From: Bacteroidales bacterium
Lineage (GTDB): Bacteria; Bacteroidota; Bacteroidia; Bacteroidales; GCA-2748055
Length of the DNA stretch: 5,864 bases
Reading direction: 5' to 3'
Assembly: GCA_023135025.1 (NCBI GenBank)
Contig: JAGLTY010000146.1
Span: forward strand, 1 to 5,864
Part shown: piece by piece, positions 1-5,864 of the stretch
Layout: the number at the start of each line of letters is the position of its first letter
Position numbering within the stretch: the first letter of the stretch is position 1
Notes under the pieces: generated by a model
Database searches by the model: none
Told to the model about the DNA's origin: nothing
The model's input: the letters and a program-made list of their open reading frames with translations, nothing else
Translations under genes and position numbers: made by a program

Positions 1-761
1 TGCTCGCTGTGGATCTCAAGAGCCTTGTTGCGGAAGCGTTCGTAGTCGATCCCCTTGGGGAAGACATCTACCTTCAGCGTACGTTCGCCAATGGAGATCC
101 TGTTGAAAACCGAATCTACCCCTGTCAGGCGCCTGACGGAACTCATAAAGTGCCGCACATTATCATAGGTTTGGCAACCGATCAGGTCGGCACCCAACAT
201 TCCTTCGATAAGCTCCAGCCTCCAGGGAAGCAATCTGAAAAGCTCAAAGGAGGGGAAGGGTATATGGATAAACAAACCGATGGATATATCCGGCCGCTGC
301 TCCCTGATCATCTGGGGAAGCATCAGCAGGTGGTAGTCATGGATCCAGAGGATGTCCCCGTCTCTGATAATCTCCAGGATCTTCTCTGCATACAAACGAT
401 TGATTTTTACATAGGCCTTCCAGGCGACTTCGCTGTAGATTACATTCTCGGTGAAATAGTGAAACAGTGGCCATATGGTATTGCGTGAGAAACCGTGAAG
501 GTGCAGGTCCCGGTCTCGTTGTCTTGGAAATACGGGAATGCAGTGATGGGGTTTCAGTGCGGCTTCCAGGGTCCGGACCTCTTTGGCATTAAACTCATGG
601 TTCTCAAATCCGGTGAGGCCCACCCATTCGGGCTCGAAGGCGCCGTAAAAGTTCTGAAGTCCCGAGATGGTTGTCTCTTCCGCGTGTTCAATCAGGTATT
701 TGCCTTCTTGCCAATGAATGTGTACAGGGAGCAGATTGGAAGCAAGTATGAGACGTTTCAT
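1..761 (-). CDS. GT20 glycosyltransferase, trehalose-6-phosphate synthase-like (N-terminal 253 residues; cut by left window edge)
   Basis: Reading the minus strand from ATG at 761-759 gives an open frame to the window edge, starting MKRLILASNLLPV. It is a GT-B enzyme of family GT20, which in OtsA moves glucose from UDP-glucose (or another NDP-glucose) to glucose 6-phosphate. Visible family motifs: WVGLTG (residues 46-51), IWPLFHY (96-102), W114/Y117 and N121 of the W..Y...N motif, DILWIHDYHLL (136-146, with the HDYH aspartate at 142), IHIPFPSFE (165-173), DLIGCQT (192-198) and FPKGID (234-239). Two expected acceptor residues are replaced: SNR of OtsA is SNL (Leu10), and the Tyr of the YYxxF motif is Leu88. 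The first Gly of the GGL loop is Ser33. The nucleotide-sugar half, and any fused C-terminal phosphatase domain as in many Bacteroidota, lie outside the window. The start is supported by the candidate promoter 38 bases upstream. GT20 membership is sure; T6P synthase activity is not. Glucosylglycerol-phosphate synthase or another GT20 specificity is possible. Confidence 0.9.
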   Translation of the reverse strand, partial: MKRLILASNLLPVHIHWQEGKYLIEHAEETTISGLQNFYGAFEPEWVGLTGFENHEFNAKEVRTLEAALKPHHCIPVFPRQRDRDLHLHGFSRNTIWPLFHYFTENVIYSEVAWKAYVKINRLYAEKILEIIRDGDILWIHDYHLLMLPQMIREQRPDISIGLFIHIPFPSFELFRLLPWRLELIEGMLGADLIGCQTYDNVRHFMSSVRRLTGVDSVFNRISIGERTLKVDVFPKGIDYERFRNKALEIHSE

Positions 762-784
762 ATGAAAATTTTTAGCAGTAATGA

Positions 785-816
785 TTTGAACGCTTCTATA
801 AATTTAAATACCTTGA
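785..816 (+). promoter_or_regulatory. Candidate Bacteroidota-type promoter for the HAD-GH65 operon
   Basis: TTTG (785-788), a 20-base spacer and TACCTTGA (809-816) resemble the Bacteroidota TTTG-N19-21-TAnnTTTG promoter, with 6 of 8 matches in the -7 box. Transcription would start near 820-823, about 25 bases before ATG 847, a sensible leader length. It lies almost wholly on top of the minus-strand candidate, so the two could exclude each other or share an operator. It is weaker than the opposite-strand candidate. Confidence 0.3.
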
Positions 817-829
817 TGCTCATTACAAA
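799..829 (-). promoter_or_regulatory. Candidate Bacteroidota-type promoter for the GT20 gene
   Basis: On the minus strand TTTG (829-826) is followed by a 19-base spacer and TAAATTTA (806-799). That octamer matches 7 of 8 positions of the Bacteroidota -7 consensus TAnnTTTG, with the -33 TTTG at the normal spacing. Transcription would begin near 792-795, leaving a leader of about 30 bases before ATG 761. The leader is A/T-rich and has no Shine-Dalgarno sequence, as usual in this phylum. Prediction from sequence only. Confidence 0.45.
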
Positions 830-846
830 ATATATAAATACACAAT

Positions 847-3800
847 ATGACATTTCAACCCAAGTTTGATGCAGTGATTTTCGATCTGGATGGAGTAATC
901 ACTAAGACGGCCCTTGTCCATGCTTCCTCCTGGAAAAGGATGTTTGATGAATACATGAAGAGCCGGGAGGAGCGTTTTGGGGATTCCTTCAGAGAGTTTA
1001 CACATGCAGGGGACTACCTGCCCTATGTGGATGGCAAGCCGCGCTACAAAGGGGTGGCATCCTTTCTGGAGTCGAGGGGCATTGATATTCCCTTTGGGGA
1101 TCCTGCCGATGAACCGGATATGGAAACTGTATGCGGACTGGGGAACAAGAAGAACATTATGTTCAATAAGGTACTGGAGGAGGATGGTGTTGAGGTTTAT
1201 GACACATCGGTAGAGATATTGGAGGGGCTTAAAGCAGCCGGGGTTCGGATTGGAGTTGCCTCTTCAAGCAAGAATTGTAAGCCTGTACTGGAGACAGCGG
1301 GATTGCTCCACTATTTTGAGACCAGGGTAGATGGAGTGGTATCGGCCGAGATCGGACTGAAAGGGAAACCGGAACCCGATATTTTCACCACAGCCTGCGA
1401 TAACCTGGGGATTGAGTACCACCGGGCAGTGGTGGTGGAGGATGCCGTTTCGGGTGTTCAGGCCGGACATAAAGGTAATTTCGGACTTACCCTGGGATTG
1501 GCCCGGGAAGACAATATAAAGGAGTTGCAGGTGGGTGGTGCCGATATTGTGGTTGAGGACCTGGGGGAAATCGGGCTGGAAGGGATCAATGAGTGGTTCG
1601 ATCGCGGAATGGAGCAGGATAGCTGGCTCCTGAAGTATCATGATTATAATCCGGAGAAGGAGCGGTCCAGGGAGGCGCTCCTGGCTGTGGGTAACGGCTA
1701 TTTTGGCACCCGTGGTGCCCTTGAGGAGAGCAGGGCCAATAAGGTCAACTATCCGGGCACCTATATTACAGGATTGTTTAACAGGCTGGTTTCGAAAGTG
1801 GGAGACCGGGATATTGAGAACGAAGACTTTGTAAATGTGACCAACTGGCTGCCGGTCACCTTTCGCATAGACAGTGGTCCCTGGTTTGAGTTTAAACCGG
1901 ACCCCACCTTTAAGGTTAGAGATATTCATAGAACGCTTGATCTTCGGTCGGGCGAACTGAGGAGAGAGATGGTGGTGGAGGATCAAGAGGGCAGGTTGAC
2001 CCGGGTGGTCTCGTCCAGGTTTGCCGGTATGGCAGATCCTCATCGTGCCGGATTACGTTATGCAGTGACCCCGCTCAACTATGAGGGCACCATTGAAATA
2101 AGATCGGGACTGCATGGTGATCATTGCAATGCCGGAGTGGAGAGATACAACTCCCTGGAGCAGGAACACCTCGAAGCTGTAACCGAAACCTCTTTGGGTA
2201 AGGTGACAGAACTGGTGGTTAAGACCACCCAGTCGGATATTCTGATTGCAGTATGCGCATCCTGTTCCATCAACAGAGAGGCTGAAGGTGGAACCAGTAC
2301 AGGAGAGAGGTGGATAGAGAGCCATTTTTCCGTGGAGGTCCCCAGGGATCAGGAGGTGGTTCTTGAAAAGATGGTATCGATCTATACCTCCAGGGACCCG
2401 GGTGTGGAAGATCCTCTTGAAGAGGCACGTTCCACCCTGGAGGCGATGTCTGCTTACAAAGGAGAATTGAACCTTTCAGCAGGTCGCTGGAAGGAGCTCT
2501 GGGAACGAATGGATGTGGTTATCTCAGGTGACCGGGAGGCTCAGAAGCTGGTCAGGCTCCACCTGTTTCATATGATGGTTTCCGCCTCTCCTCACCACGC
2601 CGGACTTGATTCGGGAATTCCACCGCGCGGACTGCACGGGGAGGCCTACCGTGGCCATATTTTCTGGGACGAACTCTATATTTTGCCCCTGTTTAACCTT
2701 CATTTTCCCGAGGTGGTTAAATCGGTGCTGATGTACAGGTATCGCAGGCTGGATGCCGCCAGGAGTTATGCGAAGGAGTATGGATACAAAGGGGCCATGT
2801 TCCCGTGGCAGAGTGGGAGTGATGGACGGGAAGAGACACAGATCATCCACCTGAACCCCCTGTCGGGTGAGTGGGGGGATGATTACAGTTCACTGCAAAG
2901 GCATATTTCGCTGGCTATTGCCTATAATATCTGGAACTACTATCATGTGACAGGCGATCTGGATTTCATGGAGCAGTATGGTGCCGAAATGTTGATCGAT
3001 ATCTGCAAATTCTGGGCAAGTAAATCGGCACCGGACCAGAATGGGAAGTTTCATTTCGACAAGGTGATGGGACCCGATGAGTTCCATGAGACCCTGCCCG
3101 GATCGGGTGTTGGTGGATTGACCGACAACGCATACAGCAATATCATGGTAAGCTGGATGATGGATAAAGCTTTCAGGACGCTTGATGCCATTGGCACCGG
3201 GCACAGGGATAGGATCCTGGAAAATCTTTCCCTATCAGAAGAGGAGCTGGAGTTGTGGAAAAAAATCATGCATGGAGTGGCACTACATGTTTCAGACGAA
3301 GGGGTGGTTGAGCAGTTTAAGGGTTATTTTGGACTGGATGAATTGGATTGGGAACATTACCGCAAAAAATATGGTGATATACACCGACTCGACCGGATTC
3401 TGAAATCGGAAGGGAAGTCGCCCGATAACTACAAACTGGCCAAGCAGGCCGATTTTCTAATGAGTTTCTATAACCTGGGTACGGAGGAGGTACAGGGTAT
3501 ATTGGATGGATTGGGCCATGGTCTGCCGGAGGATTTTGCAAAGCGCAACTTCGACTATTATATTGCACGCACTTCCCATGGCTCCACACTCAGCAGGCTG
3601 GTACATGCCAGACTTGCCTGGGAGATGGGAATGACCGACACCGGCTGGGGGCTCTATATGGATGCGTTGAGAAGCGACCTGGTGGATATACAGGGTGGAA
3701 CCACCGGAGAGGGAATCCATTGTGGTGTGATGGCCGGTACGGTCTATGATGTCATGGCATGTTATGCCGGGCTGGACCTCAGGGGGGATGTTCCGGTGCT

Positions 3801-3999
3801 CGATCCGAAATTGCCAGGACACTGGAAGGGATTGGATTTCCGCTTTACCTACAGAGGAAAGACCTTCTTAGTCTCTATTACCAGTCAACAAGTCAAAATC
3901 TCCGGTGAAAACATGGGAAAGGATCAGATAAAATTTCATCTTTGCGGAGAAGAGGCAGAGCTGTCTGATGGGAAGGCAGCTTCAATGACGCTCAAATAA
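847..3999 (+). CDS. Fused beta-phosphoglucomutase-type HAD domain and GH65 glycoside phosphorylase
   Basis: This 1050-residue protein is two enzymes in one chain, probably cytoplasmic since no signal peptide or membrane segment is visible. Residues 1-250 are a HAD subfamily IA domain of the beta-phosphoglucomutase group: nucleophile and acid DLD (Asp13, Asp15), Thr21, His25, a cap with YVDGKPRYKG (60-69), SSSKN (139-143), Lys174 in GKPEPDIF and Glu198-Asp199 in VVEDAVSG. From about 258 follows GH65: N-terminal sandwich with GNGYFGTRG (282-290), then an (alpha/alpha)6 barrel with GHIFWDEL (603-610), FPWQSGSDGREE (652-663), GPDEFHE (742-748, Glu745 the expected general acid), KQAD (866-869), phosphate-site TSHGSTLS (909-916) and GGTTGEGIH (950-958). 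GH65 phosphorylases invert an alpha-glucoside plus phosphate into beta-glucose 1-phosphate, which the HAD domain would convert to glucose 6-phosphate. All catalytic residues appear present. The chain resembles, from memory, the adjacent mycobacterial pair Rv3400/Rv3401. The glucoside (trehalose, trehalose 6-phosphate, kojibiose, maltose or other) cannot be read from sequence; the GT20 neighbour favours a trehalose-type substrate. The start is the first ATG after the promoter region, with no Shine-Dalgarno sequence. Confidence 0.95.
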   Translation: MTFQPKFDAVIFDLDGVITKTALVHASSWKRMFDEYMKSREERFGDSFREFTHAGDYLPYVDGKPRYKGVASFLESRGIDIPFGDPADEPDMETVCGLGNKKNIMFNKVLEEDGVEVYDTSVEILEGLKAAGVRIGVASSSKNCKPVLETAGLLHYFETRVDGVVSAEIGLKGKPEPDIFTTACDNLGIEYHRAVVVEDAVSGVQAGHKGNFGLTLGLAREDNIKELQVGGADIVVEDLGEIGLEGINEWFDRGMEQDSWLLKYHDYNPEKERSREALLAVGNGYFGTRGALEESRANKVNYPGTYITGLFNRLVSKVGDRDIENEDFVNVTNWLPVTFRIDSGPWFEFKPDPTFKVRDIHRTLDLRSGELRREMVVEDQEGRLTRVVSSRFAGMADPHRAGLRYAVTPLNYEGTIEIRSGLHGDHCNAGVERYNSLEQEHLEAVTETSLGKVTELVVKTTQSDILIAVCASCSINREAEGGTSTGERWIESHFSVEVPRDQEVVLEKMVSIYTSRDPGVEDPLEEARSTLEAMSAYKGELNLSAGRWKELWERMDVVISGDREAQKLVRLHLFHMMVSASPHHAGLDSGIPPRGLHGEAYRGHIFWDELYILPLFNLHFPEVVKSVLMYRYRRLDAARSYAKEYGYKGAMFPWQSGSDGREETQIIHLNPLSGEWGDDYSSLQRHISLAIAYNIWNYYHVTGDLDFMEQYGAEMLIDICKFWASKSAPDQNGKFHFDKVMGPDEFHETLPGSGVGGLTDNAYSNIMVSWMMDKAFRTLDAIGTGHRDRILENLSLSEEELELWKKIMHGVALHVSDEGVVEQFKGYFGLDELDWEHYRKKYGDIHRLDRILKSEGKSPDNYKLAKQADFLMSFYNLGTEEVQGILDGLGHGLPEDFAKRNFDYYIARTSHGSTLSRLVHARLAWEMGMTDTGWGLYMDALRSDLVDIQGGTTGEGIHCGVMAGTVYDVMACYAGLDLRGDVPVLDPKLPGHWKGLDFRFTYRGKTFLVSITSQQVKISGENMGKDQIKFHLCGEEAELSDGKAASMTLK

Positions 4000-4011
4000 A
4001 ATTCAGATTCG

Positions 4012-4680
4012 ATGTTAGGAGATATTCTGTTGATCAATGATATGCACAAGGAGGCTGCCCAGGCCATTTGTGAAAAAGTAATGGCCGATAGGGAAACCAA
4101 AGAGGAGCGTTACCGCTATGTGGTTGGAATATCGGGTGAATCGGGTTCGGGAAAATCTGAATTAGCTCATTCCCTGGGAACCTGCTTAAAGCATAACCAT
4201 ATCAGGGTGAAGGTGGTCCATACCGATAACTACTACAAGATCCAACCCCTGTTGAGGGAGGAGTGGCGCCGGAACAAAGGGTTTGATATGATCGGGATCA
4301 ATGAGTATGACTGGGTTAAAATCAGGAAAACCATTCGGGATTTTAATGAGGCGCAGGAGTGTATGATTCCCTGCATCGACCTGATTCCTGAACAGGTTGA
4401 TAAACTTATTACTGATTTCAGTAAGGTTGATCTGCTGATCGTGGACGGACTCTATGCCATTAAGGCCAAAGACATTGATATGAGGGTATTTATTGACCTC
4501 ACATACCATGAGACAAAAATCAATCAGATCATCAGGTTGAAAGAGGCCCTGAGCGACTTCCGGCTCGGTATACTGGAACGTGAGCACCAGGCAGTGGTTA
4601 CATTGAAACCGTTGGCCAACCTGGTGGTGGATAAATCATACCAGGTGGTGACCATGGAAGAACATCACAGTAAAGATTAA
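4012..4680 (+). CDS. P-loop kinase of the uridine kinase/phosphoribulokinase superfamily, substrate unknown
   Basis: A 222-residue soluble protein. Residues 1-35 are an alpha-helical extension. The kinase core begins with the Walker A loop GESGSGKS (42-49), then DNYYK (72-76, Asp72 the expected catalytic base), NEYDW, a Walker B-like LLIVDGLYA (141-149), VFIDLTYHET, an Arg/Lys-rich lid region with REH, and a final LANLVVDKSY strand. This is the order found in uridine kinases, phosphoribulokinase and relatives, and automatic annotation would probably say uridine kinase. However, the nucleoside-contacting Y-D-F-x-x-H motif is I122-D-L-I-P-E127, so uridine is unlikely. It starts 12 bases after the GH65 stop and almost certainly shares its mRNA, which suggests a role in the same sugar pathway, for example phosphorylating released glucose; this is inference. 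A second in-frame Met at residue 11 (4042) is an alternative start. Fold and kinase class are confident, substrate is not. Confidence 0.85.
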   Translation: MLGDILLINDMHKEAAQAICEKVMADRETKEERYRYVVGISGESGSGKSELAHSLGTCLKHNHIRVKVVHTDNYYKIQPLLREEWRRNKGFDMIGINEYDWVKIRKTIRDFNEAQECMIPCIDLIPEQVDKLITDFSKVDLLIVDGLYAIKAKDIDMRVFIDLTYHETKINQIIRLKEALSDFRLGILEREHQAVVTLKPLANLVVDKSYQVVTMEEHHSKD

Positions 4681-4689
4681 CTGTTTGAA

Positions 4690-5058
4690 ATGGAGCTACC
4701 CAGGATCTTATACGTTGATGATGAAATCATCAATCTGGAGTTGCTTCAGCTCACCTTTATGAATGATTTCAAGGTGATAACCGCTGAATCGGCGGAGGAG
4801 GGGCTGAGACTGCTGGCGCTGAACCCTGATATCCATGTTGTTATCTCCGATCTGAAAATGCCAGTGATGAATGGTCTGGATTTTATTAAGGAGGTCAAAA
4901 AGAGTGATCAGGAGAAAGTTTGTATGTTGCTAACCGGTTATATAGAATCGGATGTAATGCTGGAGGGTTTTAATAAAGAGTTAATATTCAGATATTTAAT
5001 GAAGCCCTGGAGCAAGGATGAACTTGAAGGGACCATCCGGGAAGCGTTGAGTCGTTAG
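4690..5058 (+). CDS. Single-domain response regulator (CheY-like receiver)
   Basis: A 122-residue protein that is a complete receiver domain and nothing else. The acidic pair is Asp10-Asp11 (YVDDE), the phosphorylation site Asp54 in SDLKMP, the switch Thr82 in LLTGY and the conserved Lys105 in YLMKPW. The MKPW ending of this motif is common in receivers of the RpfG/HupR type that are usually joined to HD-GYP or sigma-54 output domains, but no output domain follows: the stop comes directly after the last helix. It would act by protein contact or as a phosphate relay. It starts 9 bases after the kinase stop, so it is the last gene of the operon. Its 3' end overlaps the convergent histidine kinase by 4 bp (5055-5058), which makes that kinase a likely but unproven partner. 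Confidence 0.92.
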   Translation: MELPRILYVDDEIINLELLQLTFMNDFKVITAESAEEGLRLLALNPDIHVVISDLKMPVMNGLDFIKEVKKSDQEKVCMLLTGYIESDVMLEGFNKELIFRYLMKPWSKDELEGTIREALSR

Positions 5059-5864
5059 CTTTTGGGAAGTATCACATCAAAAATTACCAGATCATTTTCA
5101 TTTCTGACTTCAATCCATCCATGGTGTTCGCTTATAATCATATAGCTGATAGCCATGCCCAGTCCTATTCCTTTGCCAGCATCATTTAGTGTAAAGAACG
5201 GATCAAAGATTTTTTTTATCTCCTGTTCCGGAATGAGAGGGCCGTTGTTTGAGAAGGAGATGCATGTGACATCTTTTTTATCTCTTCTGGACTCAGCGAC
5301 AGAGATATGTATAGTTTTCTGTTTATCCCCGACCGTCTCTTCATGGGCACTAATGGCATTCAGGAGGATATTGATAAACACCTGCTGCAGCTGTTCCTCA
5401 AAACAATGGATGGTAGTACCTGCTGGAATCTCTTTGGTCAGGGAGATGTAATATGGTATTTTTCTCTCGATGGAGAGAAGTACGGAATAGAGCAGCTGGT
5501 TCAAGTCATGATCCTGTTTGATTGTTTTACCCGTATTGGAAAAGAAATTTAGACTGGTAACAATATCTGTTACCCTCTGTACCCCTTCCAGGGAGTTCTC
5601 CATAATTTTATCCATCTGCTGGTACAGTGCTCTCCTCTCTTTAGAGGGGTCCACTTCCATTTTAAACAACTCATTTTTCAGGGTGCTGGTGGCATGTAGA
5701 CCTCCCGATATAAAGTTCATCGGGTTGTTGATTTCGTGCGCGATACCGGTGGTCAGGATTCCCAGTGAAGCCATCTTCTCGGTCTGGATCAGCTCATCCT
5801 GCTGCCGGATCATGATCTGTTCGTACTTATAGATTTTGGCAAAAACAAGGCCCAGTGCCAGGTT
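5055..5864 (-). CDS. Sensor histidine kinase, C-terminal HisKA and ATPase domains (N-terminus beyond right edge)
   Basis: The minus-strand frame is open from the right edge to the TAA at 5057-5055. The ATG at 5813 is internal: the frame continues upstream with NLALGLVFAKIYKYEQIM, which leads into a likely coiled-coil linker (IRQQDELIQTEKMASLG). The H-box GIAHEINNP has the phospho-accepting His at 5738-5736. The N-box is NILLNAISAHE, followed by a G1-like NNGPLIPE, the F-box IFDPFF and the G2 box GKGIGLGMA. The order and spacing are those of a soluble HisKA plus HATPase_c catalytic core, ending normally with VIFDVILP. The sensory part is not in the window, so the signal is unknown. No receiver domain is fused at the C-terminus, so it needs a separate partner; the convergent receiver at 4690-5058 is the obvious candidate. 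An Asn replaces the usual Asp of the G1 box (codon at 5249-5247). Confidence 0.93.
   Translation of the reverse strand, partial: NLALGLVFAKIYKYEQIMIRQQDELIQTEKMASLGILTTGIAHEINNPMNFISGGLHATSTLKNELFKMEVDPSKERRALYQQMDKIMENSLEGVQRVTDIVTSLNFFSNTGKTIKQDHDLNQLLYSVLLSIERKIPYYISLTKEIPAGTTIHCFEEQLQQVFINILLNAISAHEETVGDKQKTIHISVAESRRDKKDVTCISFSNNGPLIPEQEIKKIFDPFFTLNDAGKGIGLGMAISYMIISEHHGWIEVRNENDLVIFDVILPKS

Noticed and set aside
9..869. Plus-strand open frames at 9-488 and 495-869
   Set aside because: They lie antisense to the GT20 gene, whose minus-strand translation shows unmistakable family motifs. The plus-strand products have no recognisable domains.
1264..3822. Several minus-strand frames of 70-260 codons and short plus-strand frames inside the fusion gene
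   Set aside because: All are shadows of the HAD-GH65 reading frame, which is continuous and motif-rich throughout. None shows a domain or its own start signals.
4016..4044. AGGAG at 4016-4020 as a Shine-Dalgarno site for an internal Met start at 4042 in the P-loop kinase
   Set aside because: The 21-base spacing is too long, and the other genes here use no Shine-Dalgarno sequence, so the first ATG at 4012 is kept.
4186..4587. Minus-strand frame of 133 codons opposite the P-loop kinase
   Set aside because: It is antisense to a gene with clear Walker motifs and encodes no recognisable domain.
5040..5110. A bidirectional terminator between the receiver and histidine kinase genes
   Set aside because: The genes overlap by 4 bp and I see no stem-loop with a T-run near the junction.
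5811..5813. ATG at 5813 as the start of the histidine kinase
   Set aside because: The frame continues upstream without a stop to the window edge, and a start here would fall in the linker helix just before the H-box, leaving no sensor region.
5155..5832. Three plus-strand frames of 81-104 codons opposite the histidine kinase
   Set aside because: They are antisense shadows; the minus strand holds H, N, F and G2 boxes in order.

Overview
The window looks like a piece of a Bacteroidota chromosome, probably from the Bacteroidales/Marinilabiliales side. This is inferred from three things: no start codon has a Shine-Dalgarno sequence, the divergent intergenic region carries TTTG-N19/20-TAnnTTTG-like promoter elements, and the genes have the character of that phylum. 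There are five protein genes, two of them cut by the window edges. I see no RNA genes, mobile elements, CRISPR arrays or long repeats.

Layout: (1) positions 1-761, minus strand: the N-terminal 253 residues of a GT20 glycosyltransferase of the trehalose-6-phosphate synthase (OtsA) type, running off the left edge. (2) 762-846: an AT-rich divergent promoter region with one candidate promoter on each strand, overlapping one another. (3) 847-5058, plus strand: an apparent three-gene operon with gaps of 12 and 9 bases. It encodes a 1050-residue fusion of a beta-phosphoglucomutase-type HAD domain to a GH65 disaccharide phosphorylase, a P-loop kinase of the uridine kinase/phosphoribulokinase superfamily, and a stand-alone response-regulator receiver domain. 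(4) 5055-5864, minus strand: the C-terminal part of a histidine kinase, convergent with the receiver gene and overlapping it by 4 bp, running off the right edge.

The metabolic core appears to be an alpha-glucoside cycle. GT20 would build an alpha-glucoside (trehalose 6-phosphate or a relative) from a nucleotide sugar. GH65 would break such a glucoside with phosphate, giving beta-glucose 1-phosphate. The fused HAD domain would turn that into glucose 6-phosphate without releasing the intermediate far. The P-loop kinase has lost the nucleoside-binding residues of real uridine kinases and may act on a sugar or another metabolite. The receiver and the convergent kinase suggest that the locus is tied to a phosphorelay.

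The most unusual feature is in the GT20 protein. By alignment from memory to E. coli OtsA, two residues that hold the phosphate of glucose 6-phosphate (Arg9, Tyr76) are both leucine here. The acceptor may therefore not be glucose 6-phosphate.
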